Source: Monosporascus cannonballus
Lineage: Eukaryota > Ascomycota > Sordariomycetes > Xylariales
Length of the DNA stretch: 64,000 nt
Direction of reading: 5' to 3'
Assembly: GCA_004154925.1 (NCBI GenBank)
Contig: QJNS01000016.1
Span: forward strand, 372,001-436,000
Shown here: piece after piece, positions 46,081 to 57,500 of the stretch
Layout: each line of letters opens with the position of its first letter
Position numbering within the stretch: the stretch's first letter is position 1
The notes under the pieces: generated by a model
Database searches by the model: none
The model's input: only the letters and a program-made list of their open reading frames with translations
Told to the model about the DNA's origin: nothing
Program-made: the position numbers and the translations under genes

Positions 46081-46817
46081 ATGGCCTCCATCATCCGCCC
46101 GACTCTGCTGCGGCAGACTGCGCTTTCCGCATCCACCCGGCACGCAGCCAGTCTCAAAAATGCCCTCTCCAGCCAACCGATCCGAAGCGCCGTGACGAAG
46201 GATGCCGTGCGCATCGCCGCTTTCCATGCTTCCAGCCGGAGGAACCTGCTGCCCCCGGGTCCACGTGAGTCCTCGTGGACAGCTTATAACGGCGTTGCGT
46301 GCCCATGGCTAACGATTCCGCAGAGATCATCCACGGATCGGGTATGTGCTGTCTAGATATTATCCCGCAGCTGAGACCGGGCCAATCAATTATGATTTCC
46401 GTCCTACGAAACTGTGTCGACGTGGTGAGGAAGCTTATCATCGACTGTGGCTGACATGGTCTAGTAAACGACCCGGCGCCCGTAAAGCCGCCGTCTCCCA
46501 TGCACGGCTCATACCACTGGACTTTCGAGAGGGCAGTCGCTGCCGGGCTGGTCCCTCTAACGATGGCTCCCTTTGCCGCCGGCTCTCTGAACCCCGGCAT
46601 GGACGCAATCCTCTGCTCGCTCATGCTCGTCCACTGTCACACCGGCTTCCAGCAGATCATCATCGACTACATCCCGAACAGCCATTATCCCAAATCGCGC
46701 AAGCTGGCCCACTGGGCCCTGAACGCCGCGACCGTGTTAGTAGGCGTCGGTCTGTACGAATTCGAGACGAACGACGTCGGTGTCACCGAGACCATCAAGA
46801 GGGTATGGAAAGCTTAG
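46081..46817 (+). CDS. SDH4: Succinate dehydrogenase membrane anchor subunit (CybS)
   Basis: Inner-membrane anchor of respiratory complex II; helps bind ubiquinone and heme b. Exons 46081-46264, 46324-46341 (18-bp micro-exon), 46465-46817, with introns of 59 and 123 bp; 184 aa. The presequence is basic and Ser/Ala-rich (MASIIRPTLLRQTALSAS). The micro-exon restores PQIIHGSVNDPAPV, conserved before the membrane domain. Then HGSYHWTFERAVAAGLVPLT, where TM1 begins; TM2 with LVHCHTGFQQIIIDYIP, holding the His and Asp-Tyr of the heme/quinone site; and TM3 ALNAATVLVGVGLYEF. Ends ETIKRVWKA. Start chosen at 46081 from the mitochondrial presequence and family pattern. Confidence 0.94.
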
Positions 46818-47244
46818 GGCAGTGTTGTAGGTTAGGGGGGAAAGGACGGACTGCTTTGGGACTACCAGGCGCATGACGCCTGCATGAGTTCTTTTTGTCG
46901 GGTATGGAGCGTGTATGTGAACGAGTTTCGAAAGACCACAGAGCTTTCCATGTATCGAATACAACAAATTCATGAACAACCTTGTCTGAACCCCCTTTTA
47001 AAAAATCTGTGTCATGGGGGCACCAAGGTTTCTTGATTTCTATCGTCTCTTCTTGATCACTGCCGTGACATCGTCCTATGTCGAGAAACCGGGGGGGGGG
47101 GTGTTTGGTATGGGACAAAAGTCTAGTCATGCTCATATAAGCCAAATCAAAACTGTCCATATTCCGCAACGCATACATCGAACATAAATCGCAAGATTAA
47201 TCTAAAAAATAAATTTAAAAAAAGGCTGCTATAGCAGCTAGAGG
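46818..47244. other. SDH4 3' flank up to the Gypsy insertion
   Basis: No gene recognised. Contains a G11 run (47091-47101) and, 7 bp before the target duplication, a perfect 14-bp palindrome GCTGCTATAGCAGC (47225-47238). Composition turns AT-rich only at the element. Confidence 0.55.
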
Positions 47245-47249
47245 TTTAA

Positions 47250-47674
47250 TGTAACGAACCTGTCATACATCCACCTGGAAGTATGAGCAGTATCCGAAAA
47301 TGGGGTCTTGATTTGCAGGTAACAATAAGGCGAAAAATGATTTATTGGGGGTCTTGTTCGTTAAAGAGATTTAAAAATTTTTCCTTTAACTAGAAAACGG
47401 TGCAGTTACCTTTGAACTGAAAGCTTAGATTAATAGTTAAAGAGCGAAACTAAGTAGGTGCTATTTATATAAAAAATTGATCTGTTATATACCCCGATTC
47501 CTAAAGTAAGTATGTCGTAAATTTGTTAGATTTGTATAATTTGGTCCTTAAATCACCCAGATTAACCAGATTACCTTAAAAGCCAGGTTTCCTGCCCGGA
47601 ATTTAGCCGTAATAAGTCCGCGTTAGGCCTTAAAGGTTGGTTTCTTTAAGATAGGAACCCTTGTTCCTATAATA
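47250..47674 (-). repeat. Gypsy LTR (3' LTR in element orientation)
   Basis: 425 bp. The outer left end (TGTAACGAACCTGTCATAC) is clean; mutations increase toward the inner right edge. Includes short internal CCAGATTA-type repeats. Confidence 0.93.
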
Positions 47675-47691
47675 TTATTTCCCTTTTTTAA
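47675..47691 (-). other. Gypsy polypurine tract
   Basis: Reverse-strand AAAAAAGGGAAATAA lies directly next to the 3' LTR, the expected plus-strand priming site. It supports reverse orientation of the element. Confidence 0.75.
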
Positions 47692-48495
47692 GGATTTTTG
47701 TCCCAAAAATAAGAACCGTAGATCGCCGCTTTATTTGGTTAGAAAAAGTTAAAGATGTCCTAGTTAACTTTACCATAATAGGTCGTATCCAGAAAGAAAA
47801 GAGAAAACCTCGGTTGAATTAATGCGGCTTTCGCGATATTCGTATTAATTTAATTAAAAAATTTGGTATTAAGGTTTTCCCTTATTCGAATTATGTTCGT
47901 TTTGGCGAAATTAATTATTTTTACGTTCCGGAATACCTAAGTTATAATTATTATATCTGTCGGCAACGTTCCTCCTATAACGTTTTAATTATAAATTCGT
48001 TACAGAAAATAAACGAAACGTAAAACCGTTTGTTATATAAGTAGCGTAAAACCGAAAATAGTTTTTTGGCGTACCAGGAAATTGCAAAAAGGGAATAAAA
48101 GGCGGTGGAAAAAAGGTTAACCGAATTACGTCGTTAGCAGGATAAAAAGTTGAAGGAATTTATTAGAAAACTAAAGCGTTTATGTTTTTAATAAAACCTT
48201 TTTAAGAAAAGGGCGGTAAAATTATTAAAAAAAGGTTTAAAGTTGGATTAGTTAAAAAACGGAAAAGGATAAAGGAAAAATAACGTTACGTAAATACGGA
48301 GTAAGTATAGTTTATATTTGAGATGAATGTTATTTTGGAAGCATTTATTTTTTTCGATTGGAATGCCGAAGGTTTGGATTTAAGCGGAAAACTTTTGTCG
48401 CCTGTAACCTTAGTTGCGTTAAAGACGGTTGGTCAGGATTTTGGCGGTAGAACGTCTTAATTAGGTTTATTGCATTCTTTAAGTGGTTAAATAGT

Positions 48496-48605
48496 TTTTA
48501 CGTATTTTTTTATGTAAGTATCTTTTTTATTTAATTAGGTATTAGATTTTGTTTTTAATTATTTTGGAATCTAGTATTTGTTCGATTTCGTATTCGTTAA
48601 ATTTT
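48496..48605 (-). pseudogene. Chromodomain remnant of Gypsy integrase
   Basis: Reverse-strand translation reads EYEIEQILDSKIIKNKI, stop, YLIK, stop, KRYLHKK, matching the chromodomain pattern EYEVE-IL-DS...YLVKWKGY. The stops are at the Gln and Trp positions expected from CAG-to-TAG and TGG-to-TAG change. HLKEC follows downstream, as in fungal chromoviruses. Confidence 0.85.
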
Positions 48606-51600
48606 TTTTCAAATTTTAGGTTTGTTTTTAACGGGGCGTTTTTAAGTGCTGGTTTAAATAAGGAGATATGAAAAATAGGGTGTATTTTCATATTTTTGGG
48701 TAGCGATAATTGGTAATTAGTTTTGGAAATAACTTTTTTAACTTTAAACGGGCCAAGTTTTTTAAAATCGAACTTATCGTTAAGTTTTTTTGTTTTGATT
48801 TGTAAGATGTTCGAGGTTACGTTTTGTTTTTAACGTAATAGGTAAACTTTATTTCTTTTCGTTAAAATTAATCTCTTAATTTTTTTATTATAATATTAGG
48901 TTATTTATTATTAAAGAAATTATAATTCGTTTTAAAAACGAACTTAAATTATTTTGATTTTTGTTATTAATATTTTTGCTTTTAGGGTAATCGTAATAAT
49001 TTTTGGTGCTTTATTAAACGGTTGTTTAAGTTGTTTTATTTTTGCATTATGTCCGTATATAGCGATATAAGGGAATACGTTTATGTTTTTGTTAATAAAT
49101 ATGTTATAAATAATTTATGCTAATGGTAAAAATTTTACCTAATTATTTTGTTAATAATTAACATAATTTCGAAAGTATTATTTTAAAGTTTAATTAAGTC
49201 GTTTTATTTGTTTATCCGTTTAAGGATAATACGTTATCGAGAACTTAAGCTTAATATTTATTTGTTTAAAAAATTAGTGTTAAATTTTGAAATAAAAAAC
49301 GTATTTTTGTTAGAAATAATTTTTTTTAGTATTTTATATTTATTAAGGTAATATTTAATAAAGGCGTAAGTTAATTATTTTGCCGTGACGTTTCTTTTAA
49401 AAGGTAAAAAATACTTATATTTAGTAAGTTTGTCGATAATTACTTATATTCCATCGTATTTAACTTTAATAATAAAGTTTTAAATTATAGTATTTTATAT
49501 TTTATTAGGAATATCGGTTAATTATAATAGCCCGTAAGGCTTATAACGTACTGCCTTAGCCTTATTATAAATATTATAATTCTTAATTACCTTTTTAACT
49601 ATACGGCGTAATTTTAGAAAGTTATATTTTTCTTATAATCGTCTAGTGGTTTTGAAAATTTCTTGATATCCATATAATGGGTCTTTATGGAACTTTTTCA
49701 CAAATTATTCCTATTAATCCTTGGGAATATAGATTTTGCCATAGTACAGCAGCTAATCCTTTAATTATTTTTTTAATTGTTAAATTTCCTTTTATTTTTC
49801 CGTATTATAGGAATTCCGGAACTATGTTAAAAGTTCGGGCGTTAACTTTTTATTATTTTACATAATTATACGGTATCGTCCTTATTATATTATAAAATTT
49901 GCATATTTTTTTGGGAACTTTGGAATTATAATTTCCTTTACGGTTAAAAATATTTGCTTAAATATTTTTTTGATGTAATATATTTTGAAATTAAACCTGG
50001 ATAAAAAAATTATTTATTTTTTATATCGTTTATTTAGTTTTTAAGCTTTTATGAACCGAATAAGGTTTTTGTAATTAAAATAAATATCGAAAAGTTTTTT
50101 TATTTTATTAAGGTAAGATTTTTATTCCTTAAAAACGTTAATAATTATTAATAACTTTTTGTTATAAATCTGGTATTTAAATTTTGTATTTCAGAATACT
50201 TTCGAATAATATACTCTTAAATATTATTTGCCGTTATTTTTTTGTTATTTTAAAATTACACCCAGGGCGTATTCCGAAATATTTGTCTTTAGGCGTTTTT
50301 TTTATTTGGATTTAACATTTTCATTATTAATTCGTTAATAATTATTTTCTTTAATTTCCGGAATATTTTTTTTGGTTTTTTTTTTTGGGAATTCGAATTT
50401 TTTTAACGTACTCCTTAGTAATAAATTTCGTTAATAATTTAATAATATCTCCGTATTTTTCGATTAGGTTACGTATATAACCTATAAATCCTAAGACCTA
50501 TCGGATATCTATAACGGTCGCCTTATCGGGAATAGGTTAATCTTTAATTGTTTCCAGCTTGGAACGTTAAATCTGGATTTAGCCGGAAATAAAAATAAAT
50601 TCCAAAAAGTCCAATTTCTGGATATGCCATACGTTTTTGGCTAGGTTAATTCGAATATTAACTTCGTCCAAAATTTTAAGTACTTAAACGATATACTTTT
50701 TATACTTTTTTAGAATTTCGGAATAAATAAGGATATCGTCGAGATAGACGAATACGAATTTATCCAGAAATTATCGTAAAATAATTATAACCAGATTTTG
50801 AAAACTGGCGGGGACGTTAATAAGTTCTATCGGTATTATTCGGTATTCGTAAAGTTTATATATCGTTCTAAATATTATTTTCTATTTTTTTCCTTTAGCT
50901 ATTTTAATACAATAATAATTATTACGAAAATCCAATATTATAAATTATTTAACTTTGTTAGCATTTTTTAAAAAAATGTTTATAAGTATTAAAGGATATA
51001 CATTTTTAATTATAATATCGTATAATTATTTATAATTAATTACTTTTTAATAAATAAAATCTCCGTTTTTATTAATTTTTTATTTGCCATTTTTGGTTTT
51101 TAATACCATAAAAATACGGTATTTAATAAGAGAATTAAAAAACTGGATATATTTTTTTAAAATTTAATTATATGTTTTTCTATAAAGTTTTTAATTTTTC
51201 TAAATTTATATAATAAATCTTATAAAACTTAGGATAATATTCTTTTTTAATAAGTATTCGGTGGTCCTATTAATTATGTAATAATAACTTATAATCCTTT
51301 TTATCCTTAAATAATTACTTAAATCCTTAATACTCCGGCGGTATCGTAAAAATTTGATTAAGGATCCGTACTTCCTTAATAATATAACAAATTTTTCGGT
51401 TATTTTTTTCTGATATTTTCGTTTTATTTTTCTAAAAAAATATTCGTTTTTTCCAATTAATCCGTAAATTGTTAAAATAAAGCTAAAGCATCCCCAAAAT
51501 AATATCGTATTTAGAGATATCGACAATATCCAGCGAAATACATTTTTAATATTATTAAACTTATATTGCGAATTTTTTAATTTCTCAAAAAATTCGTTTA

Positions 51601-54127
51601 TTTTCGTATATAAACAGATTTTTATTTAGCGTACGTAATTTATAAAACTTTAATTTATATTTTCAAAAAACCTAATATTTTTCTGCTGTTATAAAAAAAA
51701 TAAAATTACTTTTTGCGCCGGAATCAATTATAACTTTAAATATTTTATTTTTGTGCTAAAAAGAAATCTCGATTTAATTACGTATTCTTTTTATCGTTTT
51801 ATATAAGGTTTTGTAAATTAAGGCTTTTCGGTACCTTAATTTTAAAAGCTTTTATAATTTTTTAACTTTTAATATTATCCAGCTTAAGCAAATTTCCATT
51901 TGCGAATTTTTCTGATAACATATTTAATATATTAATTGTTTTTGTACCGAAATTATATCTTTTTGCCGTATTTGTACTAAAGTTCTAAAACCGAACTTTT
52001 TTCCTAGTTTACCCTTAAGTTTTGTATTTTCTAGGTTATGAAATTAAAAAGATAAATTTCCGAAAAAAATATTCCTATATTTAAAAGCTTATATTGGACG
52101 TAAAGCATCGGAAAATAACATAAGCATTCTTGCGATATAGCTTTTTAATTCCGTTTTAATTCGGGATATAAATAACAAGATTTAAGGTATTTTAGCTATC
52201 GTAAAATTTCTATATATCGGCATTCGTTATCTAGTTCTATAAGTATTTCTTTATCCCATTTAGGCCAAAAGTCATTATCCTTTTTAATTCTAAAATAAAC
52301 GAAATAATCGTTTTAATAATAAGCAGTAAAATATAATAAGTCTTAAGGATTTACCGTCAATTTTTTTGGGTAAATAATATATTTTGGAAACTTACAAAGC
52401 TTCGGGAATAATTATTTATAATTGCTAATATCTGGCCGAAATTAGCCGTCCTTTATATGCATTTTACACTTCTGGAAATTAAGATAATATTGGCATCCTA
52501 ATCTTATAATTATTTTAGAAATTATTTATCCGGAATAATATTTGCAGGTTTTAATCTTAAAATCCTAGCAAACGGAATAATTTTCGTACTTTGAGATATC
52601 GCTTTAAATTTAAATAATAATAACAATAATAAATTCTAACTAAAAAAAAAAATCGAACTAACTTTTTTCTCTTTTTTTTTGCCTTATTATCGGTTTCTTA
52701 TTTAACCGTTTTAATTTTTTTCTGGGGTTAAGAAATCCTTTTTTTTGGAATTCTTTTTGGCGGGGAAATAATATTTATTTTTAAAATGCCCCTTTTTGCC
52801 ATAATTAAAACATTTTACTTTGGATTTATTTTTTTGGGCTTTTTTAAAACGGAACTCGTTTCCTTTTAAGGCTTGCCCTTATCCTTTTTGTTCTGGTTCT
52901 TAGAGCCCTTATCGTTACCTCGTTTACCGGTCCTTTTCTTCTTAAGATACCAATCAAAGATACGTCGGTCGGCAATAATAACCTTATTTATATATTCTGG
53001 GAAAAATCTTATTTTCGGTTCCTTATATATCTTATTTTTAACTAAAGGTTTTAAGCCGTTATAATAAAAATAAAATGATGTATTTTCCGTTAAATTGGAA
53101 ATGGCAGTAAAGCGATTAAATTTTATCGTATATTCGGCGGTTAATTTAATCTGATAAAAAGAATATAGTTACTTAATAGCGTTTTATTTTTTGTCGGGAT
53201 TTCCGAACAAAATTCGCATTTATTTTTCGAAATAGTTATATTTGTTAAAAATATAATTAATTATATCCAAAAAATTATCCGGGTAATTTTTTAAATAATT
53301 TTTTATAATAAGTTCGAACTATAAAAAAATTTTCTTAATAAATAATTGTAAAATAATAATTATTTTTTAATAATTTTTAGTTAAAAAGCTTTTATAGAAT
53401 TTGAGGTAAAACTTAGCCTGTACCAGGAATCCTTCTAGGTTTTTAATTCCATTATAAAGTTTAAGGGGATTCGGCTTATAACCTTTAACGTTTAGTATTT
53501 TATGATAAATAGGAAATAATATAATTCCTTTGCGGGTTTGGTTTATTTCGAATAATAACAAAATCGAAATTCCCTTTGGAGTTTATTTTATTCCGAACGA
53601 AAGTAATCGAAAATCACTTTTTTGGCTTTGTTCTCCGGCTAAGCCAAACTAAGGAAAAACTGGTTTTTTTCCTTTAGCGAATTAAACGTTCTTTTTTTAG
53701 GCCTTTGACTTTTTATGCCAAAAGGTCTAATTTTTTTTCCATAGTAAATTTTTTTTTTCCTTTTAAAACTTCGGCTCCATATTTTTTCTTAGCCCCTTCC
53801 TTAATTATTTTTTTTCCAACTTTTTTCTCTGGATTTCGATAATATCCTTAGGGGTCGGGGTAAGTTATTATTTAAATTATAAAAATAATCCTTTTTAAGA
53901 TCAAATAATAAGGGGTACCATATTATTAATTAATTAAAAAAAATTTTCGATAAAAGGTAAATTATTTAATTTGGTTATTAATTTTTTATTAGTTAATAAC
54001 GGGAATCGGATATATTATTTATTTTCTGAATATCGTCCTATAATATTGGCTTTATTAAATTTAAAAAAATTTATATTTAATTAAGCTTTAAATTATTTGT
54101 CGGTTATTAATTAAAAAGTTATCAAAA

Positions 54128-54552
54128 TATAATGAATTTGTTATATATTTATTTGGAAATATAAGCAATATCCGAAATTAAGGTTTTAATTTATAAGTAA
54201 CAATAAAGCGAAAAATAATTTATTAAGGGTTTTATTCGTTAAAAAAATTTAAAATTTTTTCCTTTAATTAAAAAACGGTATAATTATTTTTGAATTAAAA
54301 ACTTAGATTAATAATTAAAAAGCGAAATTAAGTAACTATTATTTATATAAAAGATTAATCTGTTATATATCCCGATTCCTAAAATAAGTATATCGTAGAT
54401 CTGTTAGATTTGTGTAATCTGGTCCCCAGATTACCCAGATTAACCAGATCACCTTAAGAGCCAGGCTTCTTGCCCGGAGTTTAGCCGTAACAGGTTCGCG
54501 TTAGGCCTTAAAGGTTGGTCTCCTCGAGATAGGAACTCTTATTCCTGTAATA
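54128..54552 (-). repeat. Gypsy LTR (5' LTR in element orientation)
   Basis: 425 bp, aligned end to end with the other LTR. The inner left part is heavily RIP-mutated; the outer right part (from ~54400) is nearly clean. Ends TGTAATA, then the TTTAA duplication. Confidence 0.93.
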
Positions 54553-54557
54553 TTTAA

Positions 54558-57500
54558 CCAATTATTAAATTTAAGTTGTACGAATTTATACTAGTAGAAA
54601 TATCATAAGATTTTAAGCAATAAATATAATAACTAGTTATGTTTCGTAAAACTAAAAATATCGTAAATAACGAAATTATATTGCAAGCTGCTATTATTTA
54701 AATTATAAAAATGATAAACATATATATATTAGTTTTAATTTAAAATAATGAAAACATTTAATGTTTTAAACATTTTAAACTCTTTAATTTTTTTTTACTT
54801 AACCGTTTTTAAATCTGCTAAACTAATTAACTTAGAATACGATTTTCTTCTTTTTAAAATTTTTATTTCGAAAATTTTTGTAAATCCTTTTTTATTTTTT
54901 ACTTTCTATATTAAATCATATTAAAAATATTTGTTTATACAAATATATTAATATCTTTTTTTATTAAAACAAATTATTGGTTTAGGTTTTATTATGCTGT
55001 TTTATTTCCGGTATAAAAAGAAAAAGATAAAATACAAGGTTTTTTAGAAAATTCTAAAAAATATACGCAATTTATTTAATATAGTAATCTTTCTAACGTT
55101 TTTAAACGGTTCGAAATTAAATATAAAAAACTTTTTAATAAAAATCGCTTAAAAAGTAAAAAAAAACAAGTTTGAAAAACGTTACATATTATTACTAATA
55201 AGCTAAGTAGTTTCTGAAAATAACGACAAATTTTTTGTCGTCGAAATATAGAAATAATTTATTATAACATTAAAAACATTAAAATAATAAAATATTCGAA
55301 CGTTTTAAACGAAAATAAAAATAAATAACAGCCGAAATAATTACGACTATACCGGTTATAGCATTTTCTAACGAAGTTAGTATTAATATTATTAACGAAT
55401 TAATTTATAATTAAAACGTTCTATAAAATACCTTCAGCGTTAGTAATATAATTTTCTTAATAAACTTTAAGTATTTATAAGATTTTTTGTAAATTTCTAG
55501 ATATTTTCCTAATTCGGATAGGTTTTTCATTTAATTAAACATTAGATAAATTAGTTTTCTTTTTATATATTAAAAACTATTTTATTTCGTATATAATTTT
55601 ATTCTTTATTTTTATATTATTTTATTCCGTAATCGCGGACACGCTGCTGGCCCCTCCGGGTTTGGCGGCAGTCCCGATCGGGCATAGCGCCGCCTCAGAT
55701 TATACCTCATAGCATAAATAGATGGCCTTTTTCCCGACATCCCCTTTTTGTACTTTTAATTTCTTTTTATTTTCGCCAGCGATTACAATTACGACCGTAA
55801 CCCTTAGTTTTATTTCGGCAAACGCTTTTCCGCCTTTTCCTGGCTGCTTTCTTCCTTGTTTTTTTCCCTTAATTTTGCGTATCCCCGTTTTTTTCGCGCG
55901 TTATTTTTTCCCATTTCGCCTAATTTATTTAGCAATAATGCTAATTGTTGTTTACCCGGTTTATCCGTCCGTTCTTATTATCGTTTTCCCGACTTTTTCG
56001 CTTTAGGCTTTATTAGCCTTAATCCGACGATTTTTATTAATTATAATACCGCCTCCTTTTATATAATGTATAAGTTTATTCGCGACGAATTCCGATAATT
56101 TAAATTTATGCTTATTATAATAACCTTTAACATCGGGTGTTTTATATTTACTTAGGTGGTTATAAGTAATTTTATACCTTTTTATCTTAGTTAATTACAA
56201 AATGCCGTAAGCGCAAAAAGTAATTACGTTAACGCGGAAATACCAGAGATACCTATTTTTGGCATGGTTATATTAGGTATTTCCGTACGAACTGGATTTT
56301 TTTGGTTATGGTCGGACCGATTATAATATTGTTTCTTATGATATTGCAGGTATAACAAAATAGGTGGGGGCGTTAGGTTGGCGAAAGGGCCTAAATTAAC
56401 TGTTATTTATCTTATATATGCTATTATTTACAGGATAACTGAACCTACGTTGTAAGGGGTAAGGAAGATAAAGATAAATTACGAATAAGTATACGGCGAA
56501 GTTGCCCAATAGGGTTAAGTTCTGGTAGGGGGGTAATTTTCGTACGGCGGGGGTAACGGAAGGTATTGGACGAAAGGAGGGTTAAAGGAAAAGGAAAGGG
56601 GATTGCAGGGTAACGTAACTTGCCTTACGCGCTGTTAGTGATTTATAAGGCATGTTGCAAACGGATTTATATCCCTGCGTACTTACGATTCGTACCTTAT
56701 TTATGCGGTATTACGTTAGGTAGATATAAGTTGTCCAGAGAGCTAATGGGCTGAGATAATGGCCGTAAAAGGCAGCCCGGTAGGATCTTAAGTTTTTATT
56801 GGTAGTGCTTAGATTATTGTTATAAGGAAAGGAGGCGAAATAAGTACAAGATTATAACGGATTATTTATTTTAATTAATTTCCGGATAGTTTGCGGGTTA
56901 TGTGTTGCGGATTAGGAGGCGTAATTTGCGGCGGGATCCGTAATTGTTATTTTATTCGTTACGTTTTGTTTTTTTAAAGAATTACGTAATTGGTAAAGGT
57001 ATAAGGGATGGGAGAAAGGATTAATACTTTGTTTTTCCGGTTTTAATAGGAAATTACGCTTTAATTATATTTTGTTTTTTTCGGTAATTACGTAATTGGC
57101 AAAAGTACGAAAGTCTTAATAGGGAGTTACGTTTTAAAATAGAATATGCTTTGTTACGGGTTGTTTAGGATTGGTGGAAAGGGGCTGGGGGAGCCTGGGG
57201 ACGCCGCGAATACTATGTTAAGCTTTTGCTTTCGCAAATATATATTTCTTTTGCCGTTCGTTATCCGTACGTTTAAATATACGAGGTTGTTTAATTAAAA
57301 CGTTTATCTTACGTACCAAATATTTCTTTCGATTGTTATTTTTAAATTTTTTTTTATATAATATTTTTAATACGATAATATATATTATTTTTAATACTTT
57401 AAGGTTTTTTAACTTTTTTGGAACAGTAAATCCAGAACCGTAATAATATATTTTTGTAATATTTTTTAAAACGTTTTTTAGGCGTTAAATTTTCCTTTAG

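Larger units (their letters stand above)
47250..54552 (-). mobile_element. Ty3/Gypsy chromovirus LTR retrotransposon, complete but RIP-inactivated
   Basis: 7303 bp with two 425-bp LTRs (47250-47674, 54128-54552) and a 5-bp target duplication (TTTAA at 47245-47249 and 54553-54557). Read on the reverse strand, domains follow in gag-pol order. A CCHC zinc knuckle (52824-52772) reads CFNYGKKGHFKNKY, with two Cys changed to Tyr. Reverse transcriptase KFVFVYLDDILIYSE (about 50761-50717) has an intact YLDD. The integrase core (about 49500-49190) gives YDGI*VIIDKLTKY, IISNKN and LNG*TNKT. A C-terminal chromodomain lies at ~48605-48496. A polypurine tract AAAAAAGGGAAATAA abuts the 3' LTR. Stops riddle every frame through C-to-T/G-to-A change. 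The chromodomain places it among chromoviruses, which target heterochromatin. Confidence 0.95.

Noticed and set aside
51206..51526. 106-codon reverse frame as an independent gene
   Set aside because: Lies within the Gypsy pol interior between gag and RT; a surviving open piece of mutated pol.
47250..54552. CRISPR array or tandem repeat array from the short repeated CCAGATTA-like motifs in the LTRs
   Set aside because: Repeats are 8-10 bp without spacers, occur only in the LTRs, and the organism is a fungus.
55722..56006. 94-codon forward frame with Phe/Pro/Ile-rich sequence (possible membrane protein)
   Set aside because: Composition artefact of pyrimidine-rich mutated DNA; the opposite strand reads more like a lysine-rich fossil protein.
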